From: Pseudomonadota bacterium
Lineage (GTDB): Bacteria; Pseudomonadota; Alphaproteobacteria; Rhizobiales; Xanthobacteraceae
DNA: 64,000 nucleotides
NCBI GenBank assembly: GCA_023422775.1
Contig: JAFAGM010000142.1
Coordinates: 124,001 to 188,000 of the forward strand
Direction of reading: 5' to 3'
A model generated the notes under the pieces. It had not been told where the DNA came from, made no database searches, and saw only the letters and a program-made list of their open reading frames with translations. Positions 8,779-17,935 of this stretch are shown one piece after another. Positions within the stretch are counted from its first letter, which is position 1. Each line of letters begins with the position of its first letter. The position numbers and the translations under genes were made by a program.

Positions 8779-10192
8779 GCAGGTCCCCGAAGAAGAAGTC
8801 ACCTCGCTGCACGACCTCTCCGCGGTCGATCTGATCGCGGGTTATCGCGCCAAGCAATTCTCGCCATCGGAAGTGATGGAGGAAGTGCTCGAGCACGTCG
8901 CGGCATGGGAGCCGCACATCAAGGCGCTGTATCTGTTCGATCCCGACGGCGCAAGCGCCGCCGCGCGGGCGTCGACCGACCGCTGGCAGAAGGGCGAGCC
9001 AGTCGGCACGCTCGACGGCGTACCGGTCACGATCAAGGACAATATCGCCACCAGGGGTCAGCCTAGTCCGCTCGGCTCGGCCAGCGTCAAGCAGGTCCCC
9101 GCAGAGAAGGATGCGCCGCCCGCCGCACGGTTGCGCGAAGCCGGCGCGATCATCTTTTCCAAGACCACGATGCCGGACTACGGCATGCTGTCGTCCGGCC
9201 TTTCCAGTTTCCACCCCCTCACCCGCAACCCGTGGGACCTCGCGAAGAACCCGGGCGGGTCGTCTTCCGGCGCCGGTGCTGCGGCCGCGGCAGGCTACGG
9301 GCCGCTGCATCTCGGGACTGACATCGGCGGTTCGGTACGGCTGCCGGCCGCATGGTGCGGACTCGTCGCGCTGAAGCCGAGCCTCGGGCGCGTTCCGATC
9401 GATCCGCCCTATGTCGGCCGCGTGGCCGGGCCGATGACCCGCATCGTCGACGATGCCGCGCTGATGATGTGCGTGTTGTCGAAGCCGGACCGCCGCGACG
9501 GCATGAGCCTGCCGGCCGACAACATCAACTGGAAAGCGCACGAAAAGGCGCCACGCAAGCTGCGCATCGGCCTGATGCTCGATGCCGGCACCGGCCAGCC
9601 GCTGGAGAAGGCGGTACGCGCGGTCGTCGTCAAGGCGGCCAAGGCGTTCGAATCCGCCGGCGCCGTCGTCACCGAAGTCGATGGCATCCTGACCCGCGAG
9701 ATGCTCGACGGCCTCGACAATTTCTGGCGTGCGCGAGCGTGGGACGATCTCTCGAAGCTGTCGTCAGCGGAGCGCGGCAAGGCACTGCCGTACATCCTCA
9801 ACTGGGCGGAAGCCGGCGCGAAGCTCTCGGGTGTCGACGTCGTCAGGGGCTTCAACGCCACCATGGCGATCCGCGCCGCCGCGGCAAAGCTGTTCCACGA
9901 ACTCGATTACGTGATTTCGCCGGTATCGCCAGTGGTGAATTTCCCCGCGGAGTTCGCCTCGCCGCTCAACGATCCCGGCAAGCCGTTCGAGCACATCTGC
10001 TATACCGTGCCGTGGAATATGGCGGAGAATCCGGCCGTCTCCATCAATGGCGGCTATGACGAAGCGGGTTTCCCGATCGGCGTGCAGATCATCGGCCGCC
10101 GCTTCGACGACCTCGGCGTGCTCGGCATGGCCAAGGCCTTCGAGGGCCTGCGCGGTCCGCAACGGCCGTGGCCGCTGCCGCCGGGAAAATAG
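8771..10192 (+). CDS. Amidase signature family amidase
   Basis: A 473-residue serine hydrolase that splits carboxamides to acid and ammonia. The catalytic triad is visible: Lys89 in VTIKDN, the cis-Ser in NPGGSSSGAGAA near 160-168, and the nucleophile Ser in TDIGGSVRLPA near 185-195. The length is standard for the family. It overlaps the upstream amidohydrolase by eight bases and continues the peptide/amide degradation operon. Confidence 0.92.
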   Translation: MHKQVPEEEVTSLHDLSAVDLIAGYRAKQFSPSEVMEEVLEHVAAWEPHIKALYLFDPDGASAAARASTDRWQKGEPVGTLDGVPVTIKDNIATRGQPSPLGSASVKQVPAEKDAPPAARLREAGAIIFSKTTMPDYGMLSSGLSSFHPLTRNPWDLAKNPGGSSSGAGAAAAAGYGPLHLGTDIGGSVRLPAAWCGLVALKPSLGRVPIDPPYVGRVAGPMTRIVDDAALMMCVLSKPDRRDGMSLPADNINWKAHEKAPRKLRIGLMLDAGTGQPLEKAVRAVVVKAAKAFESAGAVVTEVDGILTREMLDGLDNFWRARAWDDLSKLSSAERGKALPYILNWAEAGAKLSGVDVVRGFNATMAIRAAAAKLFHELDYVISPVSPVVNFPAEFASPLNDPGKPFEHICYTVPWNMAENPAVSINGGYDEAGFPIGVQIIGRRFDDLGVLGMAKAFEGLRGPQRPWPLPPGK

Positions 10193-10205
10193 ATCTCCAT
10201 ACCTC

Positions 10206-10296
10206 CGTCATGGCCGGGCTTGTCCCGGCCATCCACGTCTTTACTCTGTCTGCGGACAGAAAGAAGTCGATGCCCGGCACAAGGCCGGGCATGACG
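10206..10296. repeat. Dispersed palindromic repeat, family B (cgtcatggccgggcttg type)
   Basis: Left end cgtcatggccgggcttgtcc, right end aaggccgggcatgacg, inverted around a variable centre. It lies between the amidase and enoyl-CoA hydratase genes. Read through, such elements encode MAGLVPAIHV-like peptides, which are an artefact. Confidence 0.85.
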
Positions 10297-10341
10297 ATGG
10301 ATCAGCAGTCAAAAAAGAACACAAAGGAAGGGAACGCACCC

Positions 10342-11228
<887 letters not shown>

Positions 11229-11232
<4 letters not shown>

Positions 11233-11906
11233 GCGCGCGGCCCGCACCGGCCCATGCGACGCAAGACGGCGTCGTCCTGCTGCATGGCATCAGCAGAACG
11301 GCGCTGTCGTTTCGAAAGATGCAGGTGGCGCTGGAACGTACCGGATTCGCCACCCTCAACCTGGACTATGAAAGCCGCCGCAAGGCGCTGGAGGGGCTGG
11401 CAGAGGACATTCATCCCGCCATCCAGCGCTTTGCCGATCGCATCGACGGCTCCATTCATTTCGTCTGCCATTCCATGGGCGGGCTCCTGGCCCGCGTCTA
11501 CATTGCAAGGCACCGGCCAGAACACCTCGGCCGCGTGGTGATGCTCGGCACGCCGAACAGCGGCAGCGAAATCGCCGACCGGCTGAAGAATTTCGGCGCC
11601 TACCGCGCCTTCTTCGGCCCCGCCGGACAGCAGCTCGGCACAAAACGGGACGAAGCGATCAACGCGCTGTTTCCACCGCTGGATTATCCGGTCGGCATCG
11701 TCGCGGGAAACCGCTCAATCGATCCTTTGGTCGGCAAGATGCTGCCGAAACCGCATGACGGCCGCGTATCGGTGAAGAACACCTCGATCGACGGCATGGC
11801 GGACCACATCGTGGTCGACACATCGCACCCGTGGCTGGTGCGAAACAGCGTCGCCGTCGCGCAGACGATCGCGTTCCTGCAGGATGGGGCGTTCGTGAAA
11901 CCGTAG
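11229..11906 (+). CDS. Alpha/beta hydrolase (lipase/esterase-like)
   Basis: A 225-residue protein with GTG start overlapping the previous stop by four bases (GTGA), so coupled translation is likely. VVLLHGISRTALSF near residue 15 is the oxyanion-loop HG motif. The nucleophile elbow is CHSMGG near residue 80, and the catalytic histidine is probably in VDTSHPWLV. LGTPNSGSEIADRL matches the triacylglycerol-lipase/PGAP1-like group. The substrate is unknown. Confidence 0.82.
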
Positions 11907-11914
11907 GGTGAGGC

Positions 11915-12015
11915 CGTCATCACCCGCGAAGGCGGGTGACCCAGTATTCCAGAGACGTCGGTGCTTGAGCCGAAACGCCGCAGCGTACTGGATGCCCTGC
12001 GTTCGCGGGCATGAC
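11915..12015. repeat. Dispersed palindromic repeat, family C (cgtcatcacccgcgaaggcg type)
   Basis: Begins cgtcatcacccgcgaaggcg and ends gttcgcgggcatgac, with inverted inner segments ccagtattcc and tactgga. It fills the gap between the convergent hydrolase and quinone oxidoreductase genes. Confidence 0.75.
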
Positions 12016-12023
12016 AAGAGAAG

Positions 12024-12998
12024 TCATCCCATCGTCAGCGCCACGCGCCCGATCGCCTTGCGCTCGATCAATAGCCGCATCGCCCTGGCGTAATCTTCCA
12101 GCGGCAGACGGTGCGATATGTTTGGACGGACCTTCCCCGCCTCCGCCCACTCCGTCAGCGCCTTGATCCTGACTTCGCCGAGCGCCGGATTCTTCCGCAC
12201 CGCTTCGCCGGCGCGCACGCCGAGCACGCTGGCGCCCTTGATCATCAACAGATTGGTCCTGGCGAGACCGATGCCGCCGGTGAAGCCGATGATCAACAGC
12301 CGCGCGCCCCAGTTGATGCAGCGCATCGAGTTCTCGAACACTTCGCCGCCGACGGGATCGAACACCACGTCCGCACCCCGCCCGTCGGTGATGCGCTTGA
12401 CGGCGTCGCGGAACGGTTCGCGGTCATAGCGGATCAGATGATCGGCGCCCCTCGCCTGCGCAATCGCCAGCTTCTCGTCGCTTGAGGCGGTAGCGATCAC
12501 TGTCGCGCCCAGCATCTTGCCGATCTCCACGGCAGCCAATCCGACGCCGCCGGCAGCGCCATGCACCAGCAGCACCTCGCCCGGCTGCAGTTGGCCGCGA
12601 TCGATCAGCGCGTGGTACGCGGTGCCGTGGCCGGCGAGGAATGTCGCGCCCTCGGCGTAGTCGAATGTCGACGGCAATTTCACCAGTTGCGACGGCGTGG
12701 CGACCGCCTCATCGCAATAGGCGCCGTGCCGCATCTTGACGATCACCTTGTCGCCGACCGCCACACCCGCGGCAGCGTTGACCTCGACGACATCGCCGGC
12801 CGCTTCCATGCCCGGCGTGAACGGCAGCGGCGGCTTGAGCTGGTACTGGCCCCCCGCCATCAAAACGTCCGGAAAGTTCAACCCGGCGGCGCGGATGGCG
12901 ACACGCACCTGCCCCGGCGCCAGCGGCGCAGCAGCAAAGGTTTCGAGGTGCAGGCTTTCGGGCGGGCCGAGCTCGCGGCAGACGACGGCGCGCGGCAT
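12024..12998 (-). CDS. NADPH:quinone oxidoreductase family protein
   Basis: A 324-residue zinc-independent medium-chain dehydrogenase. MPRAVVCRELGPPESLHLE is a typical N-terminus and LNFPDVLMAGGQYQ is typical of quinone oxidoreductases. The nucleotide-binding loop is VHGAAGGVGLAAVEIG near residue 145. The ATG at 12998 shares one base with the upstream stop (TGATG), so the gene is coupled to the isomerase gene. It probably reduces quinones or enoyl substrates with NADPH. Confidence 0.9.
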   Translation of the reverse strand: MPRAVVCRELGPPESLHLETFAAAPLAPGQVRVAIRAAGLNFPDVLMAGGQYQLKPPLPFTPGMEAAGDVVEVNAAAGVAVGDKVIVKMRHGAYCDEAVATPSQLVKLPSTFDYAEGATFLAGHGTAYHALIDRGQLQPGEVLLVHGAAGGVGLAAVEIGKMLGATVIATASSDEKLAIAQARGADHLIRYDREPFRDAVKRITDGRGADVVFDPVGGEVFENSMRCINWGARLLIIGFTGGIGLARTNLLMIKGASVLGVRAGEAVRKNPALGEVRIKALTEWAEAGKVRPNISHRLPLEDYARAMRLLIERKAIGRVALTMG

Positions 12999-13618
12999 CA
13001 GGCGGCCCGCGCCTTCACGCGCTCCAGCGCCTCGCGGATCAGCGGCATGCGGTCGTTGCCGAAATACATGTCGGTCTTGTCGACGAAGATCGTCGGCGAC
13101 CCGAAGCCGCCACGCGCCATCACCTCGTCGGTGTTGGCTTTGAGCTGGTCCTTGATCGCCTGCTGGCCGATCGCCTCGAAGAACCTGACGTGATCGACGC
13201 CGGCCTTCTTGCAGACCTCGGTCAGCACCGAGTCCTGCGAGATATCCTTGTCGGCGCCCCAATAGGCCTCGAACACGGCGGTGGCGAACGGCACCATGCG
13301 TGCGCCGGATTCCTGCCCCAGCCAGATGCAGCCGCGCATCGCCTTGACGCTGTTCACCGGAAAGACCGTGGGCGGCATCTTGATGGTGAGGCCCGCAGAC
13401 CGCGCCCAGTCGGCGAGGTCCTTTTTCATGTAGCGCGCCTTCAGCGGCACCGGCGTCTCGCGCGAGGCATAGACGCTGGGGTTCACGGTATTGAAGATGC
13501 CGCCGACCAGGATCGGCCGCCAGGTGATCTCGACGCCGAGTTCTTTTGCGAGCGGCCGGATATTGTGGAAGGCGAGATAGGTCCAGGGACTGGAACAATC
13601 GAAGAAGAATTCGAGCAT
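12998..13618 (-). CDS. 2-hydroxychromene-2-carboxylate isomerase (DsbA-fold, kappa-GST-like)
   Basis: A 206-residue thioredoxin-fold protein that starts MLEFFFDCSSPWTYLAFHNI. The SSPWTYLA segment holds the active-site serine in place of the DsbA cysteine, as in NahD. NahD performs the glutathione-dependent isomerisation in naphthalene-type degradation. Context with a quinone oxidoreductase and a nearby glutathione transferase is consistent with aromatic or xenobiotic metabolism, but the natural substrate is not evident. Confidence 0.88.
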   Translation of the reverse strand: MLEFFFDCSSPWTYLAFHNIRPLAKELGVEITWRPILVGGIFNTVNPSVYASRETPVPLKARYMKKDLADWARSAGLTIKMPPTVFPVNSVKAMRGCIWLGQESGARMVPFATAVFEAYWGADKDISQDSVLTEVCKKAGVDHVRFFEAIGQQAIKDQLKANTDEVMARGGFGSPTIFVDKTDMYFGNDRMPLIREALERVKARAA

Positions 13619-13658
13619 GGCGTTGTCCTCTTTTAATTGCGGTTGATGTTGCTTCTAC

Positions 13659-13736
13659 CGTCATTGCGAGCGAAGCGAAGCAATCCATCTTGCCGCACGA
13701 AAGGTATGGATTGCTTCGCTTCGCTCGCAATGACGA
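13659..13736. repeat. Dispersed palindromic repeat, family A, nearly perfect copy
   Basis: The two 30-base arms are exact inverted copies (left begins cgtcattgcgagcgaagcg, right ends cgctcgcaatgacg), with an 18-base centre. It is the cleanest copy of the family in the window and lies upstream of the isomerase gene. Confidence 0.92.
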
Positions 13737-13747
13737 GGAGGTTAGGC

Positions 13748-14449
13748 TTACTTCCTCCCCGCCATCTCCTTCGCGCGCGCCCCGAACATATTCCTGCGCG
13801 CCTCCTCGTCGAACGGCTCTTTCACGAACTTGCCGATCGCAAGGCCCGCCTGCACCTGCGGCCGCGCGCGCACCTCGGCGTACCAGCGCTTGATGTTCGG
13901 ATAGTCGTCGAGTGTAAACCCTTGCGCCTTGTGGGTCATGGTCCAGGGAAAGCAGGCGATGTCGGCAATCGAGTAGTCGCCGGCGACATAGGCGCCGGTC
14001 TTGCCCAGCTGGGTATCGAGCACCCGGTAGAGCCGCGCTGTCTCGTCGCGGTAGCGCTCGATCGCGTACGGGATCTTCTCGGCCGCATAGAGCGCGAAAT
14101 GGCCGTGCTGGCCGAGCATGGGTCCGAGCCCGCTCATCTGCCACATCAGCCATTGCATGACGCGGGACCGCGTCCGCATCTCCTTCGGCAGGAAGCGCCC
14201 GGTCTTGTCGGCCAGATAGATCAGGATCGCCCCGGTCTCGAACACCGAAAACGGTCCGTCGCCGTCGGCGGGCTCATGGTCCACGATCACCGGAATCCGG
14301 TTGTTGGGGCTGATCGCCAGGAATTCCGGCCTGAACTGCTCGCCGGCGCGAATGTTGACGGGAACGACCCGGTAGGGCAGCCCGAGTTCCTCCAGCATGA
14401 TCGAGATTTTCCAGCCATTGGGCGTCGGAGCGTAGTGCAGGTCGATCAT
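13748..14449 (-). CDS. Glutathione S-transferase family protein (Nu class, YfcG-like)
   Basis: A 233-residue protein. The N-terminus MIDLHYAPTPNGWKISIML has the TPNGWK motif of YfcG/YghU-type enzymes, which act mainly as glutathione-dependent disulfide reductases. PNNRIPVI provides the cis-proline and FETGAILIYLA the glutathione-binding Glu-Thr pair. The start at 14449, preceded by AGGGAAA, was chosen over an upstream in-frame start because it fits the family N-terminus. Confidence 0.9.
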   Translation of the reverse strand: MIDLHYAPTPNGWKISIMLEELGLPYRVVPVNIRAGEQFRPEFLAISPNNRIPVIVDHEPADGDGPFSVFETGAILIYLADKTGRFLPKEMRTRSRVMQWLMWQMSGLGPMLGQHGHFALYAAEKIPYAIERYRDETARLYRVLDTQLGKTGAYVAGDYSIADIACFPWTMTHKAQGFTLDDYPNIKRWYAEVRARPQVQAGLAIGKFVKEPFDEEARRNMFGARAKEMAGRK

Positions 14450-14559
14450 GACTTTCCCTGGCTGTCGCCGTTGGCACGGATGGAGACGTTTGTTGTTCTG
14501 TACCTGCAGCATAAGACATGGCAGAGAGGCGCTCAATCACGTCCAACCGGGAGGCTCCC

Positions 14560-15582
14560 ATGCTGTTTCCAACCACGATCGCAGGCTCGCTGCCCAAGCC
14601 GGAATGGCTGGCCGAACCGAACATGCTGTGGGCGCCGTGGAAATCGAAAGGCGACGAGCTCGTCCGCGCCAAGCGCGACGCCACCATGCTGGCGGTGAAG
14701 GTGCAGGAGGATGCCGGCATCGACATCCTCACCGAGGGCGAGCAGGCGCGGCAACATTTTGTCCACGGTTTTCTGGAGAAAGTGGACGGCATCGACTTCG
14801 CCCACAAGGTCGAGATGGGCATCCGCAAGGACCGCTACAAGGCGATGGTGCCGCAGGTGGTGGCGCCGCTGAAGCTGAAAGGCCGCGTCCATGCCGACGA
14901 GGCCCGCGTGGCGCGCGCCCACACCACACGCAAGCTGAAATTCACCCTGCCCGGCCCGATGACCATCATCGATACCCTCGCCGACAGCCATTATGGCGAC
15001 CGCGTCAAGATGGCGTTCGCCTTCGCCGAACTCCTGAACGAGGAGGCCAGGGCACTCGAGGCCGACGGCATCAACATGATCCAGTTCGACGAGCCTGCCT
15101 TCAACGTGTTCATGGACGAAGTGCCGGTCTGGGGCGTCAAGGCCCTGGAGCGCGCCGCGCAGGGGCTGAAATGCAAGACCGCCGTGCACATCTGCTATGG
15201 CTACGGCATCAAGGCCAATGTCGACTGGAAGGGAACGCTGGGCAGCGAGTGGCGGCAATACGAGGAGATTTTCCCGGCGATCGCGGAAAGCTCGATCCAG
15301 CAGGTCGCGATCGAATGCCGTAACTCAAAGGTGCCGCTCGACCTGCTCGCGTTGCTGAAGGGCAAGGTGATTCAGGCCGGCGTCATCGACGTTGCCAGCG
15401 ATACCGTCGAGACCGCGGAGGATGTGGTCAAGGTGATCGAGGCGGTGTCGAAATTCGTGCCTGTCAGCAACATCGTCGCGACCACGAATTGCGGCATGGC
15501 GCCGATGCGGCGGGATATCGCGGAGGCGAAGCTGATGGCGCTCGGTGCTGGGGCGAAGCTGGCAAGGGAAAAGCTGGGGTGA
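14560..15582 (+). CDS. MetE C-terminal-like protein (cobalamin-independent methionine synthase family)
   Basis: A 340-residue protein equivalent to the catalytic C-terminal half of MetE. MLFPTTIAGSLPKPEWL is the typical start and GGGAGG is a clear ribosome binding site. Candidate zinc ligands are the His of HICYGYG (near residue 210) and the Cys of TTNCGMAPM near the C-terminus; IQFDEPAFN matches the family. It lacks the N-terminal folate-binding half of full MetE, so the methyl donor may be something else. Confidence 0.85.
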   Translation: MLFPTTIAGSLPKPEWLAEPNMLWAPWKSKGDELVRAKRDATMLAVKVQEDAGIDILTEGEQARQHFVHGFLEKVDGIDFAHKVEMGIRKDRYKAMVPQVVAPLKLKGRVHADEARVARAHTTRKLKFTLPGPMTIIDTLADSHYGDRVKMAFAFAELLNEEARALEADGINMIQFDEPAFNVFMDEVPVWGVKALERAAQGLKCKTAVHICYGYGIKANVDWKGTLGSEWRQYEEIFPAIAESSIQQVAIECRNSKVPLDLLALLKGKVIQAGVIDVASDTVETAEDVVKVIEAVSKFVPVSNIVATTNCGMAPMRRDIAEAKLMALGAGAKLAREKLG

Positions 15583-15588
15583 CAACGC

Positions 15589-15673
15589 CGTTATTGCGAG
15601 CGAAGCGAAGCAATCCATAGCGCGGCAGAGCGGATAGATGGATTGCTTCGTCGCTCCGCCCCTCGCAATGACG
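15589..15673. repeat. Dispersed palindromic repeat, family A
   Basis: Runs from cgttattgcgagcgaagcg to cctcgcaatgacgg between two convergent genes. One base (t for c in the fifth position region) departs from the usual left end. Confidence 0.87.
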
Positions 15674-15686
15674 GAGAGGACGTTAG

Positions 15687-16304
15687 TTAGCCCATCGCAC
15701 TCGGATGCAGTACCGGGCGATACCCCGCACTCAGCGCGCGCAGCGTTGACGGCGGCGTCAGCAACTGCGCGTCATCAAGTGCGCCGTCGGCCTTGCGATA
15801 GCCCGCCATCGACCACCGCAGCGCCCTGCCCTGCACGATCAAGAAACTCTGCTCTCCTGCCTGCACCATCGCCCCATCAGGCAATTGCTCCACCGGCATC
15901 GGCAGCGGATGCAGCCGCTTCCTGCTGCGCTCGAGTCGCTCCCGATGCAGCACGGCGTCGATTTCTCGCGCGCGAATGTCGCTCACGCCATTGCCCTCTT
16001 CCCAGCAGCCACGAAACCGGTTGGCATCGTCGCGGCGGCAGAAGAAGCAGGGGCGATGGCCGGCCGCGAATGCGGTCGCCTCGTCGAGAAAGAACAGTTC
16101 GGTCCAGCTCCGCCTGCCCATCACCGGCCGCCGCCAGCCTCTGAACTCGCAGAGGCAGGTGATCCAGGCCGGAGAGGACCAGCGCTTTTTCAGCAACGTT
16201 TTCGTTGCGGGGTCATGGATGATGCCGCGGTTGCCGGTAAACAAACCGCGGTGCGGGGTGGCGATGATGCCGCCGGTGGGCGTGACGCGGTTTTGCAGGG
16301 GCAT
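15687..16304 (-). CDS. Conserved protein of unknown function with cysteine pairs
   Basis: A 205-residue protein that I do not recognise by function. It begins MPLQNRVTPTGGIIATPHRG. Cysteines occur as TCLCEF near residue 49 and RPCFFCRRDDANRF near 86, a spacing that could bind a metal ion. The remainder is rich in Arg and Trp and has no membrane segment. It stands alone between two palindromic repeats. Confidence 0.7.
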   Translation of the reverse strand: MPLQNRVTPTGGIIATPHRGLFTGNRGIIHDPATKTLLKKRWSSPAWITCLCEFRGWRRPVMGRRSWTELFFLDEATAFAAGHRPCFFCRRDDANRFRGCWEEGNGVSDIRAREIDAVLHRERLERSRKRLHPLPMPVEQLPDGAMVQAGEQSFLIVQGRALRWSMAGYRKADGALDDAQLLTPPSTLRALSAGYRPVLHPSAMG

Positions 16305-16330
16305 GGGTTGGCTCAGTCGTTAGCCACATC

Positions 16331-16411
16331 CGTCATTGCGAGCGCAGCGAAGCAATCCATCTCTCCCCACCTGCTGAAGCATGGAATGCTTCGCTGCGCT
16401 CGCAATGACGG
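16331..16411. repeat. Dispersed palindromic repeat, family A
   Basis: Left end cgtcattgcgagcgcagcg, right end cgctcgcaatgacgg. It lies between the unknown gene and gpt. Confidence 0.88.
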
Positions 16412-16430
16412 AAAGCCTCACCCGCCCCCG

Positions 16431-16949
16431 TTACGGCCTTATCGGCGGCTGGAACGACAGCGCGGTGTCCCACGGAAAATGAATCCAGGTATCCTGCGAC
16501 ACTTCGGTGATGAAGGTGTCTACCAGCGGCTTGCCCTGCGGCTTGGCGTAGACGGTGGCGAAATGCGCGTCGGGAAGCATCTGGCGCACCATCCGCCCCG
16601 TGGCGCCGGTGTCGACGAGGTCGTCGACGATCAGCAGTCCCTTGCCGGTGCCGCCACCGAGCCTGGCGACATCGGCGGACACCCCCTTGAGCGCCTGCAG
16701 GTCACCCTGGGTGGTGTGGTCGTAGCTCGCGATGCAGACCGTATCGATGACCCGAATGCCGAGTTCACGCGCCACGATCGCCGCCGGCACCAGCCCACCC
16801 CTGGTGATCGCGATGATCGCATGAAACGGCCCGACCTCGTTGAGCCGCCAGGTCAGCGCCCGGCAGTCCCGGTGAAACTGATCCCAGGAAACCGGAAAGG
16901 GCCGGCCTGCCCGCGCCTCTGCGCTCGGTTCGGAATTATGGTCTGCCAC
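16431..16949 (-). CDS. gpt: Xanthine-guanine phosphoribosyltransferase
   Basis: A 172-residue purine salvage enzyme that joins PRPP to xanthine or guanine. The PRPP-binding motif is LLIVDDLVDTGAT near residue 107, and AIIAITRGGLVPA near 44 matches the Gpt family. The start is GTG at 16949, preceded by AAGGCGAACACAG. It lies 27 bases after the CinA-like gene on the same strand, so the two may be cotranscribed. Confidence 0.9.
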   Translation of the reverse strand: MADHNSEPSAEARAGRPFPVSWDQFHRDCRALTWRLNEVGPFHAIIAITRGGLVPAAIVARELGIRVIDTVCIASYDHTTQGDLQALKGVSADVARLGGGTGKGLLIVDDLVDTGATGRMVRQMLPDAHFATVYAKPQGKPLVDTFITEVSQDTWIHFPWDTALSFQPPIRP

Positions 16950-16976
16950 CTGTGTTCGCCTTGTCTAGCCGGCGCG

Positions 16977-17714
16977 CTATCGGGCGACGCCCAATCCCGC
17001 CAGCATCGCCTTCACCGCCGTCATCGCGGCGGCGAGCTTTTCCGGATCGCGCGAGCGGACGACGAGATTGGTGTTCGGCTTCTTGTCGTCGTCCATGAAC
17101 GGATAGCTGCCGATGATCGTATCAGGATGGGCGTCGGCGATCTCCCGCAGCGGCCCGCCGATATCGCCTTCGCGCGCATTGGCGCGAACCGAGTCCGACA
17201 GCATCCGCACCCCCGACTTCAGCTTGGGCGCGACGATATCCATCATCGCCTGCATGATCGAGGGGATGCCGGCCATCACGATGACATTGCCGAGCTTGAA
17301 ACCGGGCGCGAGGATGGTTGCGCTCTGGATCAACTCGGCGCCATCGGGGACGCGGGCCATGCGCAGCCGCGCCTCGTTGAGGTCCTGCTCGCTCCAGCGT
17401 TCGCGAAAGCGCGCCACCACCTCCGGGTGATGGTCGATGCCGACGCCGAACGCCCTGGCGACGCTGTCGGCGGTGATGTCGTCATGGGTCGGGCCGATGC
17501 CGCCGGTGGTAAAGACATAGGTGTATCGATTCCTCAGGGAATTCAGCGCCGCGACGATGTCGGCTTCGTCGTCGGCAACGACGCGGACCTCCTTGAGGTC
17601 GATCCCGATATTGGTCAGGTACTCGGCGATGAAGCCGATGTTCTTGTCCTTGGTCCGGCCGGACAGGATCTCGTCACCGATGACCAGAATTCCCGCCGTG
17701 ACGATCTCGCTCAT
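16977..17714 (-). CDS. CinA-like molybdopterin-binding-domain protein
   Basis: A 245-residue protein consisting of the MoaB/Mog-like (MoCF) domain. AGILVIGDEILSGRTKDKN at the N-terminus and TTGGIGPTHDDITADSV near residue 70 are diagnostic. Full-length CinA has an additional C-terminal amidohydrolase domain that is missing here, so this is the short form often labelled competence/damage-inducible protein A. GGAGAAG precedes the ATG. In CinA the domain has been linked to ADP-ribose pyrophosphatase activity, not molybdenum cofactor synthesis. Confidence 0.88.
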   Translation of the reverse strand: MSEIVTAGILVIGDEILSGRTKDKNIGFIAEYLTNIGIDLKEVRVVADDEADIVAALNSLRNRYTYVFTTGGIGPTHDDITADSVARAFGVGIDHHPEVVARFRERWSEQDLNEARLRMARVPDGAELIQSATILAPGFKLGNVIVMAGIPSIMQAMMDIVAPKLKSGVRMLSDSVRANAREGDIGGPLREIADAHPDTIIGSYPFMDDDKKPNTNLVVRSRDPEKLAAAMTAVKAMLAGLGVAR

Positions 17715-17935
17715 GACTTCTCCTCACCCCTGTCCCCGCTTACAGTGTGCGTTACGCAACGCATTGAAGTCACGGGGTTTTGCTGCCGAAATAAGCACCC
17801 GGCAGCCTCTTTTTATGGCAGCGCGGCGGACTACCCATACCAAATGCCGCAAGCCAATGCATATCGCGCTGGCCCGGCCCTTGCTACCATCCCTTCAGGT
17901 CATGCACTGTGTGACTTTGGAGATAGTCAGGATTT

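Noticed and set aside
10168..10341. N-terminal extension of the enoyl-CoA hydratase through the family B repeat
   Set aside because: The extension reads MAGLVPAIHV-like repeat sequence; the ATG at 10342 has a good ribosome binding site and family-like N-terminus.
12024..14153. One 709-codon minus-strand frame that would fuse the quinone oxidoreductase with upstream sequence
   Set aside because: The extra N-terminal part is out of frame with the isomerase and GST genes and passes through a repeat; the true oxidoreductase start is the ATG at 12998.
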